Assembly: GCA_028692535.1 (NCBI GenBank) | Contig: JAQUXD010000011.1 | Span: 1 to 24,507, forward strand | DNA from: Eubacteriales bacterium | GTDB lineage: Bacteria > Bacillota > Clostridia > Peptostreptococcales > Anaerovoracaceae | Direction: 5' to 3' | DNA length: 24,507 nucleotides | Shown here: in pieces, positions 6,680 through 15,051 of the stretch | Position numbering within the stretch: position 1 is the stretch's first letter | How the letters are laid out: the number at the start of each line of letters is the position of its first letter | The notes under the pieces: generated by a model | Databases searched by the model: none | What the model saw: the letters and a program-made list of their open reading frames with translations, nothing else | What the model was told of the DNA's origin: nothing | Position numbers and translations under genes: made by a program

Positions 6680-7240
6680 ATGGATTATAAGAAGATAACC
6701 CCACCGCTCAACGAAAAGACTGCCCGTTCGCTCCGTGCGGGAGATCTGGTCATGATCAGCGGGATCATCTACACCGGCCGGGATGCGGCGCATAAAAGGC
6801 TATTCGAATTGCTGGAAAAAGGAAAAGAGCTTCCTCTGGACCTGCGGGATCAAATCATCTATTATGTAGGGCCTACCCCTGCGCGCCCGGGCAGAGCCTG
6901 TGGCTCTGCCGGTCCCACGACCAGCTACCGAATGGACAAATACACACCGGCCTTACTGGATCGTGGGTTGCGCGGAATGATCGGCAAGGGCTTGCGCAGC
7001 AATGAAGTCATCGAGGCCATGGAGCGCAACGGCGCGGTCTATTTTGCTGCGACCGGTGGCGCGGGGGCATTGATCTCCTCCTGCATAACAGAGGCCGTAC
7101 CGATTCTCTACGAAGATTTGGGCACAGAAGCGATCCATCGAATGCATGTCCGTAATTTTCCGGTTACCGTTGTGATAGACAGCCTGGGCAACAACTTGTA
7201 TGAGCAGGGACCGGTCCGCTATCGCAGAGACACGCCGTAA
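6680..7240 (+). CDS. fumB: Class I fumarate hydratase, beta subunit
   Basis: The 187-residue beta subunit supplies substrate-binding residues and completes the active site with the alpha subunit. The family landmarks are ISGIIYTGRDAAHKR near residues 25-39, YYVGPTPARPG, and GSAGPTTSYRMD, followed by the GLRGMIGKG and FAATGGAGAL segments. I chose the ATG at 6680 because it has a GAAGGAGC ribosome site 8 bases upstream and gives the usual family start (DYKKITPPL); an upstream in-frame ATG at 6626 lies inside the alpha gene and lacks family similarity. The pair corresponds to the N- and C-terminal halves of the single-chain FumA of enterobacteria. It ends in a strong terminator. The fumarase versus tartrate dehydratase question is as for alpha. 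Confidence 0.9.
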   Translation: MDYKKITPPLNEKTARSLRAGDLVMISGIIYTGRDAAHKRLFELLEKGKELPLDLRDQIIYYVGPTPARPGRACGSAGPTTSYRMDKYTPALLDRGLRGMIGKGLRSNEVIEAMERNGAVYFAATGGAGALISSCITEAVPILYEDLGTEAIHRMHVRNFPVTVVIDSLGNNLYEQGPVRYRRDTP

Positions 7241-7268
7241 TTAGCCGGGACAAAACTGAATACGATAA

Positions 7269-7303
7269 AAAAGCCGGATAAGCGATACGCCTATCCGGCT
7301 TTT
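7269..7303. terminator. Bidirectional terminator between fumB (+) and rnpB (-)
   Basis: Perfect 12-base arms (7269-7280, AAAAGCCGGATA, and 7292-7303) enclose an 11-base loop that can itself pair GCG with CGC. Six A precede the core on the plus strand, so transcripts on the minus strand get a six-U tail; plus-strand transcripts get four. It can end both fumB and rnpB. Confidence 0.9.
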
Positions 7304-7310
7304 GACAACT

Positions 7311-7329
7311 TCTGCGGGTGCTCCGCAGA
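7311..7329. repeat. Small hairpin at the 3' side of rnpB
   Basis: TCTGCGG and CCGCAGA form a perfect 7-base stem with a 5-base loop. It lies between the RNase P RNA 3' end and the shared terminator, so on the minus strand it may protect or mark the precursor RNA 3' end. No U-tract follows it. Confidence 0.4.
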
Positions 7330-7344
7330 GGCTGCAAAACAAAA

Positions 7345-7718
7345 TGAGTAATCCTATAAGCCGGGTTCTGTATTCGGCAATCATCTATCTAGGCGCATCG
7401 TTGCCGATGCGCTCATGCGACCTACCTTCCGGGAAGCGACGGGCCGCCGCCTTTCAGGCACTTTGCGCTTTGCGCAGTTACCTCCCTGCTTGGTCTTGCT
7501 CCGAATGGGGTTTGCATTGACGCGAGATCGTTACCGATCCGCCGGTGAGCTCTTACCTCGCCTTTTCACCCTTACCGCGAAATGCGGCGGTTGTTTTCTG
7601 TTGCACTTTCCTTAGGGTCACCCCCACCGGACGTTATCCGGCATCCTCGCCCTGCGGAGCCCGGACTTTCCTCATGAAACGAAATTCCTTTCGCCCATGC
7701 GATTGCCTGGATTACTCA
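7345..7718 (-). ncRNA. rnpB: RNase P RNA (catalytic RNA of ribonuclease P, bacterial type A-like)
   Basis: On the minus strand this region carries the universally conserved RNase P RNA blocks. These are GAGGAAAGTCCGGGC (complement of 7659-7673), GGTGGGGGTGACC, the GGTAAGGGTGAAA and GGTAAGAGCTCACC segments of the specificity domain, and ACAGAACCCGGCTTAT (complement of 7356-7371) near the 3' end. The ends are set by helix P1: GAGTAATCC at the 5' end (complement of 7709-7717) pairs with GGATTACTC at the 3' end (complement of 7346-7354). The length of about 374 bases is normal. The RNA trims the 5' leaders of pre-tRNAs together with RnpA protein. A TACAAT -10-like box at 7720-7725 lies inside the end of the nif3-like gene but has no good -35, so it may have its own weak promoter or be cut from a longer transcript. 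Confidence 0.97.
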
Positions 7719-7725
7719 TATTGTA

Positions 7726-8523
7726 CTAAAGGATGAAGTCATATGGATTCTGCATGACTTCGCTGCAGATGACCGTCAATGCGCCGACGCTCTTCTGTTT
7801 CAGTTGCTGTGCCATATTTTGCACAAAGATCCGCTCAGTGCCGTAATGCCCGGCATCCACCACGCATAAGCCCGATTCTCTGGCGTTCTGCGCCTCATGA
7901 TGCTTGATATCTCCACTCACAAAGACATCGGCTCCGGCGGCTAGAGCGCCCTTATAGTATTCTCCGCCTCCGCCGCAGCAAACCGCCACCTTTTGGATCA
8001 GTCTGCCGGGATCGCCGGAAACCTTGATGCCACCGGGATGTCCCAAAGCATGATCAAGCTTTTCCAAAAACCGGGATAAGAACATCGGCTCCGGCAGTGT
8101 TCCGATTCGCGCAAGCGTACTGTCTTCGAATCCTTTTCCCGGCAGGTTCAGCCTGGAATACCTTTGAATCCCCAGAAGGCTCATCAAACGATCATTGTTG
8201 CCGTTGCGGGCGGAGTCGAAACAGGTATGCGCTGCGTAGACCGATATCCCGTTTCGAATAAGCCTTATGATATGATCTCCTTCGATCCGTCGAACGTCGA
8301 TCCTTCGAATCGGCTCAAAAATCAACGGGTGGTGAACGACGATCATGTTTGTTTTTTTTAAGATGGCTTCCTCGATCACTTCCCCGGTGATTTCCAACGC
8401 CACCAAGATCCGTTCCACATCTTCGTTTCCGTAATCGATCTGCAATCCTGAATTATCCCACGCCTCCTGGATCGAAAGCGGTGCGATATCATCCATCAGC
8501 TGCAGCCAATCCGTCATCTTCAT
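7726..8523 (-). CDS. Nif3-like dinuclear metal centre protein (YqfO/GTP cyclohydrolase I type 2 family)
   Basis: This 265-residue protein belongs to the widespread Nif3/YqfO family, which forms toroidal hexamers with a two-metal site. Its biochemical role is unsettled; some members are annotated as GTP cyclohydrolase 1 type 2. Metal ligands are visible: His64-His65 in VVHHPLIFE, Asp103 in HTCFDSARNG, and the C-terminal VDAGHYGTE with its His and Glu. The length matches the short form, without the inserted PII-like domain of the roughly 370-residue B. subtilis YqfO. Its ATG overlaps the trmK stop by 4 bases (ATGA), so the two are translationally coupled. The trmK-nif3 pair after rpoD is a standard Firmicutes arrangement. 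RNase P RNA begins right after its stop. Confidence 0.9.
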   Translation of the reverse strand: MKMTDWLQLMDDIAPLSIQEAWDNSGLQIDYGNEDVERILVALEITGEVIEEAILKKTNMIVVHHPLIFEPIRRIDVRRIEGDHIIRLIRNGISVYAAHTCFDSARNGNNDRLMSLLGIQRYSRLNLPGKGFEDSTLARIGTLPEPMFLSRFLEKLDHALGHPGGIKVSGDPGRLIQKVAVCCGGGGEYYKGALAAGADVFVSGDIKHHEAQNARESGLCVVDAGHYGTERIFVQNMAQQLKQKSVGALTVICSEVMQNPYDFIL

Positions 8524-9230
8524 AGCCGAGCGTTCCTTTCTGTCAGTTTTTTGATGCGCTCCTCTGCCTCCTTGATCCGAAACGCTGCATTCGGATCGCG
8601 GGATCGTTCCAGGTTGAGCCGGATGTCCTTGGCTTCCCGAAGCTTGTTCTCAAGAAAAGCTTTCAGACCGGGGTCCTTATTTTCGAAAAGCAGCGGCGAG
8701 ATTTCATAGTCCAGCGCATCCCAGGTATTATCCTGACGCATGCGTTCGTTCCCGGGCTCGACCGTTATGATTTCGCAAAACCTCCGGCCTTCCTGCGCTA
8801 ATTGCTCCCGGACAATGTGGAATCCGTTTTCGATGAGCCATCGCCTTAAGTCGGCGGAAGCTGTTCTCGGCTGAAGGATCAAACGTTGAAAAGACAAGCT
8901 CTTCTCCAGGTCATCGGACAGGATCGCGGCGATAAGCAGTCCGCCCATTCCCGCAATAATAACCGTAGACACTTCGCCCCTTTTGAGTACGCGCAGACCG
9001 TCACCTTTGCGCAGATCCTCCGGATTTAATGTGACGCCCGAAGCTGTCAGGTTTTCCATTGCCTTCCGAAGGGGACCCTCTTTATTATCTGAGAGGATCA
9101 TACCCGGAACTCGATTGGTCTGCAACAGATAAATCGGAATCTGTGCGTGATCCGTTCCGATATCTGCCGCGGTGTGTCCCTCCAGTACCTGATCCGCTAT
9201 CGCCTTCAACCGTTTTGAAAGTTTGATCAT
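8520..9230 (-). CDS. trmK: tRNA (adenine(22)-N1)-methyltransferase TrmK
   Basis: A 236-residue SAM-dependent Rossmann methyltransferase that makes m1A22 in bacterial tRNAs such as tRNA-Ser and tRNA-Tyr. The N-terminal SAM motif is VADIGTDHAQIPIYL-like (here TAADIGTDHAQIP at residues 20-32), followed by SDNKEGPLRKA as the acidic loop, DLRKGDGLRVL and VIIAGMGG (the family's equivalent of motif IV). A charged helical, probably coiled-coil, C-terminal region from about residue 185 matches TrmK proteins and probably contacts tRNA. The gene starts 6 bases after the rpoD stop and overlaps the nif3-like gene by 4 bases. Length and context match B. subtilis YqfN/TrmK closely. Confidence 0.93.
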   Translation of the reverse strand: MIKLSKRLKAIADQVLEGHTAADIGTDHAQIPIYLLQTNRVPGMILSDNKEGPLRKAMENLTASGVTLNPEDLRKGDGLRVLKRGEVSTVIIAGMGGLLIAAILSDDLEKSLSFQRLILQPRTASADLRRWLIENGFHIVREQLAQEGRRFCEIITVEPGNERMRQDNTWDALDYEISPLLFENKDPGLKAFLENKLREAKDIRLNLERSRDPNAAFRIKEAEERIKKLTERNARL

Positions 9231-9236
9231 TGCGGT

Positions 9237-10379
9237 CTATTCCAGATAGTCTCGCAAGCGCTTGCTGCGATTGGGGTGCCGAAGCTTCCTCAGTGCCTTT
9301 GCCTCGATCTGCCGAATCCGCTCTCTCGTCACTTTGAACTGCTGACCGACTTCTTCCAGCGTTCTGGCCCGTCCATCGTCCAGCCCGAATCGCAGACGCA
9401 GGACTTCCTGCTCTCTGTCCGTAAGGGTGGACAAGACTTCCACCAGTTGCTCCTTGAGCATGGAAAACGCTGCCGCATCGGCCGGCGAAGGCACATCTTC
9501 GTCGGGTATAAAATCACCCAGATGGCTGTCTTCCTCTTCGCCGATGGGCGTTTCCAGAGATACCGGCTCCTGTGCGATCTTCGAGATCTCGCGGACTTTT
9601 TCCACGCTGATCTCCATTTCGGCAGCGATCTCTTCCGGAGTCGGATCTCTTCCGAATTCCTGGAGCAGCTGACGGGTGATCCGGATCTGCTTGTTGATGG
9701 TTTCGACCATATGGACCGGGATCCGAATGGTACGGGCTTGATCGGCGATCGACCGCGTGATTGCCTGGCGGATCCACCAGGTCGCATAAGTGCTGAATTT
9801 AAAGCCTTTGCGCCAGTCAAATTTATCCACTGCTTTGATCAGTCCCAGATTTCCTTCTTGGATCAAATCAAGAAAAAGCATGCCGCGTCCCACATACCGT
9901 TTGGCGATGCTTACCACCAGACGCAGATTGGCCTCGCAAAGCTTCTGCTTCGCTTCTTCGTCGCCCAATTCCATGCGCTGAGCCAGATCCATTTCTTCTT
10001 CCGCGGTCAGAAGGGGCACCTTTCCGATCTCTTTTAAGTACATGCGTACCGGATCGTCCACGGCAACGCCCTTGGGCACAGTCTCCACGTCATCTTCGGA
10101 AGCTTCTGCCACGATTTCTTCCAGATCGGCTTCTTCTGAGGGTTCCAGTGCGATGATCTCAAAATCATCGGGATTGGCCTCGGTCATCACTTCCACGCCC
10201 TGAGATTCCAAATGATCGTAGATCTGATCCTTCTGCGCGGCCGTAAATTCCATTTCGGTCAGCAACTCCTCCACTTCCCGAAATGTAACAGACCCGTTCC
10301 TTTTGGAGCTTTCAAGAAAACTCGCCAGTTGTTCATTTTTCTTTTCGTCTTGCATATCGATATCATTAGACACTGCCAT
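9237..10379 (-). CDS. rpoD: RNA polymerase primary sigma factor (sigma-70/SigA)
   Basis: The 380-residue housekeeping sigma factor directs RNA polymerase to most promoters. Domains in order are an acidic region 1.1 (residues about 10-100, with the common FREVEELL and EEADLEEI stretches), region 1.2 (DPVRMYLKEIGKVPLLT), region 2 (RLVVSIAKRYVGRGM, LDLIQEGNLGLIKAVDKF, then FSTYATWWIRQAITR with aromatics for -10 melting), region 3, and region 4.2 with the helix-turn-helix (TLEEVGQQFKVTRERIRQIEAKALRKL). The ATG at 10379 has AAAGG 8 bases upstream; a GTG at 10382 is the alternative and changes one codon. Only 1 to 4 bases separate it from dnaG, as in the classic dnaG-rpoD operon. The sigma-A-type promoters in this window are its expected targets. 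Confidence 0.97.
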   Translation of the reverse strand: MAVSNDIDMQDEKKNEQLASFLESSKRNGSVTFREVEELLTEMEFTAAQKDQIYDHLESQGVEVMTEANPDDFEIIALEPSEEADLEEIVAEASEDDVETVPKGVAVDDPVRMYLKEIGKVPLLTAEEEMDLAQRMELGDEEAKQKLCEANLRLVVSIAKRYVGRGMLFLDLIQEGNLGLIKAVDKFDWRKGFKFSTYATWWIRQAITRSIADQARTIRIPVHMVETINKQIRITRQLLQEFGRDPTPEEIAAEMEISVEKVREISKIAQEPVSLETPIGEEEDSHLGDFIPDEDVPSPADAAAFSMLKEQLVEVLSTLTDREQEVLRLRFGLDDGRARTLEEVGQQFKVTRERIRQIEAKALRKLRHPNRSKRLRDYLE

Positions 10380-10383
10380 CACC

Positions 10384-12144
10384 CTACCTTTTTTGCATTT
10401 GCTGTATCATCATGTATTCTTTCATCAAATTGTCCAACTGAGACTGGTTGCCGGTTTCTTCGGCCAGCGACAGCAGATCGATGATCTCTTTTTTTCGTTT
10501 TTCCAAGCGTCGCTCCTGCAATTTCGCGATGCAGTCGGCATACGCTTCTTCATCTTTTTCGCCGACTTGGACTTCGCGCAGGATCTCTTCGAGGTATTCC
10601 AGTTCCTCTTCGTCCAAAGCGTCCCGCACCGCTTCCAGCTCCAGATCGCTGTCCTCTGTAAACATATCCCGAAAGACTGTCAAAATACGCATGCCGCGGG
10701 CTGTGATGATCGCTTCCGGATACTCTCTGAGTCCTTCCAAATATTCACTGCGCAGAAGGATCAGGCGCAACAGCATTCGCTCCAGCGACAGACTGCTTCC
10801 GTCGGGCTTCGCCGTTTCTTCGGGTTTTTCGTGAGCCTCCGGCCTGACCGGTCCCGAAAGGTCTATTTCCCCGGCACCGCTCTGCACTTCGCGACGAAGA
10901 GCGCCTTCCGAAATCCGATACTCCCCTGATATTTTACCGATGTAGAGATCAGCTTCTACCGGCGTGAGCGTTCGAAGGATCCCCGATATTTTTTGAAGGA
11001 ATTTGATGCTCTGTGTCGTGTCGCTCAGGTCATATTGCTTTTTAAGCAATGCGATTTTATATTCCACATCCGGCAGAGCCTTTTTGCTGATCAATGCCAG
11101 AAATGCTTCCCGTCCATTCTTTTTGATATATTCGTCCGGGTCCTTTTCCTGCGGAACGTTCAGCACTCGTACATCCAGCCCTTCTTTCCGAAGGACATCC
11201 GACCCCCGGAGCGCCGCTTCGATACCGGCATTGTCGGAATCATAGCATAGGACTACTTTTTCCGTATATCGCTTTAACAGCCGGGCCTGTTGCTGTGTCA
11301 GCGCCGTTCCCAGAGAGGCAGCCACATTTCGGATGCCGTGCTGGTACAGGCTGATCACATCCATATAGCCTTCGACCAGGACGGCATATCCTTCTTTTTG
11401 GATCTCCGATCGAGTCAGATTCAGTCCAAACAGGTTATACTTCTTCTGAAAAATAATGGATTCCTGAGAGTTCAGATACTTTGGCTCTCCGTCTCCGATG
11501 ATTCGTCCCCCGAAGCCGATCACCTTGCCCCGGGTGTTGATGATCGGAAAAATCACCCGGGATCTGAACTTGTCATAAATACGACCGTTCTTTTCCGACA
11601 CCAGTCCTAATTCGAGGAGCATGTTTCGTTCAAATCCTCTGCCGGTCAATTCTCCGGACAGACTGTCCCAGGAATCATCAGCATAACCGATGCCAAACGC
11701 CTTCAGTACCGAGGGTTCGATCCCCCGCCCGATCATGTAGGTCAATCCCGGATTTGTTTTGCCGGAAAAAGCCGAATAGTAATATCTGGCTGCCTGACGG
11801 TTGATCTCGTAATAGCCTTCTTTTTTCTTCCCCTGCTCCCCGTAAGATTCCGGAATCGATATGCCGCACTGAAGCGCCAGTCGTTCTACCGCTTCGGGAA
11901 AAGTAAGATTGTGATAGCGTTTGACAAACTCAATCACATCACCGGAAGCGCCGCAGCCGAAACAGGTAAAGATCTGCTTTGCCTCCGACACAACAAAAGA
12001 AGGTGTCTTCTCATTGTGAAACGGGCAGATCCCCTTGTAGTTCGTACCGGCCCGCTTAAGCTGGACCAAAGGGGAAATGATGTCAACAATGCTGCACCTA
12101 CTCTTGATTTCATCGATGACCGACTGGTAATTCTGTTGGGTCAC
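10384..12144 (-). CDS. dnaG: DNA primase
   Basis: The 586-residue primase makes RNA primers for DNA replication with DnaB helicase. The N-terminal zinc domain has the CHC2 pattern (ICPFHNEKTPSF then FTCFGCGASGD) within the first 70 residues. The catalytic core has the YLNSQES and GFGGRIIGDG motifs and a TOPRIM domain with VLVEGYMDVI (catalytic Glu) and CYDSDNAG (metal Asp residues). The last 150 or so residues form the divergent helicase-binding domain. The start is a GTG, with GGAGG 7 bases upstream, and no better ATG nearby keeps the zinc finger. It lies 68 bases after dgt with no clear promoter, and leads straight into rpoD. Length is normal for Firmicutes. Confidence 0.96.
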   Translation of the reverse strand: MTQQNYQSVIDEIKSRCSIVDIISPLVQLKRAGTNYKGICPFHNEKTPSFVVSEAKQIFTCFGCGASGDVIEFVKRYHNLTFPEAVERLALQCGISIPESYGEQGKKKEGYYEINRQAARYYYSAFSGKTNPGLTYMIGRGIEPSVLKAFGIGYADDSWDSLSGELTGRGFERNMLLELGLVSEKNGRIYDKFRSRVIFPIINTRGKVIGFGGRIIGDGEPKYLNSQESIIFQKKYNLFGLNLTRSEIQKEGYAVLVEGYMDVISLYQHGIRNVAASLGTALTQQQARLLKRYTEKVVLCYDSDNAGIEAALRGSDVLRKEGLDVRVLNVPQEKDPDEYIKKNGREAFLALISKKALPDVEYKIALLKKQYDLSDTTQSIKFLQKISGILRTLTPVEADLYIGKISGEYRISEGALRREVQSGAGEIDLSGPVRPEAHEKPEETAKPDGSSLSLERMLLRLILLRSEYLEGLREYPEAIITARGMRILTVFRDMFTEDSDLELEAVRDALDEEELEYLEEILREVQVGEKDEEAYADCIAKLQERRLEKRKKEIIDLLSLAEETGNQSQLDNLMKEYMMIQQMQKR

Positions 12145-12212
12145 GCCTGTCCTCCGATCGTCCCGTACAATGGATTATTCTACACGAACAGGCTGTTTCC
12201 TTTATTATTTTT

Positions 12213-13226
12213 TCATTTTTTCCATCCGGCAGGCACAAAGTGGGTCGTATAGATGTTGATCGCATAGCGATCCGTCATATTGGCTATGTGATCTTTGACC
12301 ACTTCCTCTACGCCGTCCTGGGGCATCATGCTCTGTTGTTCCTGGGGGAGTCTGTCCGGATGTTCCAAATAAAAGTCGTACAAGGAGAAAATGAGATGAC
12401 GGATTTTATCCAGCTCGGAATCTTTTTTTACCACAGGATTGTGGTACACTCTGTCGAACATAAAATCCCGCAACTCGTTCATATAGCGACGCGCTTCTGC
12501 TGACTGTTGGATCCTGTCCATGCCATCGCTGCTGGCCACCAAATCCCGAACCAGCGTATCGATCCTTGTTCGATGGTCTCGGCCCAAGTATTCGATACAC
12601 TCCTGCGGCAGCTCATCGGTGGAAATGATCTTTCCCCGCAGGGCGTCGTCGATATCATGGTTGATGTAAGCGATGCGGTCCGAAATTTTTACGATCTGAC
12701 CTTCCAGCGTATACGGTATACCGCTCCCGGTGTGGTTCAGGATGCCGTCCCTTACTTCACTGGTCAGATTCATCGCTCGCCCTTTCGGGTTGAGATCCAA
12801 AACGTCCACGACTCTGAGGCTTTGTACATTGTGCGCAAAACCACCCGGATGGCGTTCGTTCAGGAAAGTCTCTCCGCTATGGCCGAAAGGCGTGTGCCCC
12901 AGATCGTGTCCCATAGCGATGGCTTCCGTCAAATCTTCGTTCAGGTTCAACGCGCGGGCACAGGTCCGAGCGATCTGCGCAACCTCCAGCGTATGTGTCA
13001 GGCGCGTGCGAAAATGATCTCCTTCCGGCGCAAGAAAAACCTGGGTCTTATGCATAAGCCTGCGAAGAGATTTGGAATGGATGATCCGGTCTCGATCCCG
13101 CTGGAAATCCGTTCGCAGCGTACACGGCTCTTCTTCTGAAAGACGCCCTTTCGATTCGGCGGATTTCGCCGCATAGGGAGAGAGTCGCTCGTATTCCAAT
13201 TGTTCCAATTGTGCTCTCAGAAGCAT
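12213..13226 (-). CDS. dgt: Deoxyguanosinetriphosphate triphosphohydrolase-like HD-domain protein (dGTPase family)
   Basis: A 337-residue member of the type 2 dGTPase family, which releases tripolyphosphate from dNTPs. The N-terminal SPYAAKSAESKGR and RTDFQRDRDRIIHSKSLRRLMHKTQVF-like stretch (here split as RTDFQRDRDRIIHSK and RRLMHKTQVF) is family-specific. The HD metal residues are His78 in RLTHTLEVAQ, His107-Asp108 in AMGHDLGHTPFGH, and Asp in KISDRIAYINHDIDDA. I place the start at the ATG at 13226 because a GGGGGT site is 6 bases upstream, it lies 2 bases after the dut stop, and the longer open frame upstream only shadows dut. Members of this type can be activated by dNTPs and have broader dNTPase activity, so true substrate is open. 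Its place between dut and dnaG suggests a link with nucleotide pool control. Confidence 0.9.
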   Translation of the reverse strand: MLLRAQLEQLEYERLSPYAAKSAESKGRLSEEEPCTLRTDFQRDRDRIIHSKSLRRLMHKTQVFLAPEGDHFRTRLTHTLEVAQIARTCARALNLNEDLTEAIAMGHDLGHTPFGHSGETFLNERHPGGFAHNVQSLRVVDVLDLNPKGRAMNLTSEVRDGILNHTGSGIPYTLEGQIVKISDRIAYINHDIDDALRGKIISTDELPQECIEYLGRDHRTRIDTLVRDLVASSDGMDRIQQSAEARRYMNELRDFMFDRVYHNPVVKKDSELDKIRHLIFSLYDFYLEHPDRLPQEQQSMMPQDGVEEVVKDHIANMTDRYAINIYTTHFVPAGWKK

Positions 13227-13228
13227 CG

Positions 13229-13741
13229 CTATACCCCCGTGGATCCGAACCCGCCGGATCGTTCTCCCTTGGCCGCATCGCTGTGCGTGATGCCAAATGC
13301 AATGAATACGCCCTGCGCAAAAGCTTTTCCGGCTTCCAACGACAGCTCTTTTTCTGATTTGGAGTCGTTGGTGATCCGGATGATGATATGTCCTTCGTTG
13401 TCCGCATGGTAATAATCGGAATCCACGATACCCACGGTGTTGTCCAATTGCAGCCGATACCGGAATCCCAGGCCGGATTTCGGATAGATCATCAATACCC
13501 ATCCGGTATTGATCTTCGCTCGTATTCCCGTAGGGATCGAGCAGGATTTTCCAGCTTTCAAAGAAAGAGAAAACGGAAGAAAGAAATCATAGCCGGCCGA
13601 GCCTTCCGTGGCGCGCAAGGGAAGCTCTATTTGTTCATAAGACCTTTCCGCACCGGAAATATCCGCGCTTAGATCAAGCTTTCCATAGGCTTCGAAAAAC
13701 GTGGAAAACGACACCTTCTCAAACTCGGCGATCCTTCTCAT
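13229..13741 (-). CDS. dut: Deoxyuridine 5'-triphosphate nucleotidohydrolase (trimeric dUTPase)
   Basis: A 170-residue trimeric dUTPase that hydrolyses dUTP to dUMP and pyrophosphate, keeping uracil out of DNA. All five family motifs are visible: SAGYDFF (48-54), PKSGL (87-91), GIVDSDYY (104-111, catalytic Asp107), AQGVF (142-146) and the C-terminal RSGGFGSTG (161-169) that closes over the nucleotide. The N-terminal 35 or so residues before the first core strand are longer than in the typical 145-150-residue enzyme. The start ATG has an AGAGGG site upstream and lies 32 bases after the M16 peptidase stop. The dgt gene follows after 2 bases, so the two nucleotide-sanitising enzymes are probably translationally coupled. 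Confidence 0.95.
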   Translation of the reverse strand: MRRIAEFEKVSFSTFFEAYGKLDLSADISGAERSYEQIELPLRATEGSAGYDFFLPFSLSLKAGKSCSIPTGIRAKINTGWVLMIYPKSGLGFRYRLQLDNTVGIVDSDYYHADNEGHIIIRITNDSKSEKELSLEAGKAFAQGVFIAFGITHSDAAKGERSGGFGSTGV

Positions 13742-13773
13742 AATAACCCTCTCTTCCTGATTTCATTGACCGG

Positions 13774-15030
13774 TCAGGCGCTTGGAGACATAAGCTTTTT
13801 TATGTCGACTTTTGCTTTGCTGATCGATACGCCGCTGTATGCGGACAAGTCTCCGATCTGCAGGCAGATTTCCCGAATCTCATCCTCTGTGACGGCATCG
13901 ATTTCCGCCATGACTTCCTCGGGAGTAAAATACCGGCCCAGCAGCAGCATGTTCTTACCCAGTCGATACATGCGGCTGTTCATGCTCTCCAGGCTGAAAA
14001 TATAGCCGCTCTTGAGCCTCTGCTTGACAATCTCTGCTTCTTCCCTGCCCAGTCCATTCTGCTTCAGCAGCTTCAACTCAGTCGCAATCGCATCCAGTGT
14101 TTCTTCTTCTTTGCCGAGGCCTACGCCGGCATAAATGTAATACATGCCGGTGCGCAGATAACTGGAGCCGGCGCTGTAAACCGTATACGCCAATCCCCGG
14201 TCTTCCCGAATGTTCTGAAACAGTCTGGAACTCATGCTTCCGCCAAGCACATCATTGACAATGGCCTGGGCATAATAGAGTTCACTGCTGAGGGAAACGC
14301 CGGTCCGTCCGATGGCCAAATGTGTCTGTCCCACATCCTTGGCCTTCGCAAGAAATCGCTGTCCCGCCGGCAGTTTGGCTTCCGTGTCACCCTTGCGTGT
14401 TTGCGGGAAAGAACCCAGTGCTTCTTCCAGTTGCTCAAACAAGCGCTGCCGGTCGAAATTTCCGACGACGGAGACAACGATATTATCTCTGGTATAATAT
14501 CTGTCGATATAATCCAGAATGTGTCCGCGGCCGATCTTGTGAAGCGATGTCTTAGTTCCGATGATGGATGACGCCAGATCAGTATCTTTCAGGACGGTTT
14601 CGGTAAGCAAGTCGATGATATGATCGTCGGGCATGTCCTGTATCATCTGCATTTCTTCCAGTATAACACCGCGCTCCTTTCGGATTTCCTTCGGGTCAAA
14701 AACCGAATGACAGAGCATGTCCAGAAGAATTTCCACTGCTTCGGAAAATTTTTCCGTCAATGCTTTCATGTGATAGCACGTCGCTTCCTTTCCGGTAAAA
14801 GCGTTGACGCTTGCGCCGATGTTGTCCGTATCCCGGGCGATCTCTCTGGCGGTACGTTTTTCCGTTCCTTTGAAGAGCATGTGTTCGATCATATGCGAAA
14901 TGCCGGCCTGATCCCGGGTTTCCCGAGAAGAGCCGGCGCCGATCCATATGCCGATACAGGCCGCCTGAGCGTCCCTTATTTCCTCGCAAACAACTTGTAT
15001 GCCGCTTGGCAGCCGATCTGATGTGATCAT
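13774..15030 (-). CDS. M16 family zinc metallopeptidase (YmxG/processing peptidase-like)
   Basis: A 418-residue M16B peptidase. The inverted zinc motif HMIEH (His46, Glu49, His50) is intact, and the distal glutamate ligand lies in GVILEEMQM (about residue 126). The C-terminal half repeats the fold and has the characteristic MSSRLFQNIREDRGLAYTVYS region (here SSRLFQNIREDRG and LAYTVYSAGS), with the Arg/Tyr pair needed in active M16B enzymes. Relatives include B. subtilis YmxG (MlpA) and the mitochondrial processing peptidase beta subunit. No signal peptide is seen, so it should be cytoplasmic. It sits directly downstream of pnp, as in many Firmicutes, and has its own extended -10 promoter. The substrate is unknown. 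Confidence 0.92.
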   Translation of the reverse strand: MITSDRLPSGIQVVCEEIRDAQAACIGIWIGAGSSRETRDQAGISHMIEHMLFKGTEKRTAREIARDTDNIGASVNAFTGKEATCYHMKALTEKFSEAVEILLDMLCHSVFDPKEIRKERGVILEEMQMIQDMPDDHIIDLLTETVLKDTDLASSIIGTKTSLHKIGRGHILDYIDRYYTRDNIVVSVVGNFDRQRLFEQLEEALGSFPQTRKGDTEAKLPAGQRFLAKAKDVGQTHLAIGRTGVSLSSELYYAQAIVNDVLGGSMSSRLFQNIREDRGLAYTVYSAGSSYLRTGMYYIYAGVGLGKEEETLDAIATELKLLKQNGLGREEAEIVKQRLKSGYIFSLESMNSRMYRLGKNMLLLGRYFTPEEVMAEIDAVTEDEIREICLQIGDLSAYSGVSISKAKVDIKKLMSPSA

Positions 15031-15051
15031 TGTGTTCCTTTCTTTTGGTGC

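Noticed and set aside
7302..7736. Small plus-strand open frames of 60-70 residues
   Set aside because: They lie opposite the RNase P RNA gene and have no coding features.
13227..13502. 92-residue upstream extension of the dgt frame
   Set aside because: It runs through the dut gene in another frame and has no similarity to dGTPases; the ATG at 13226 has a ribosome site and is 2 bases after the dut stop.
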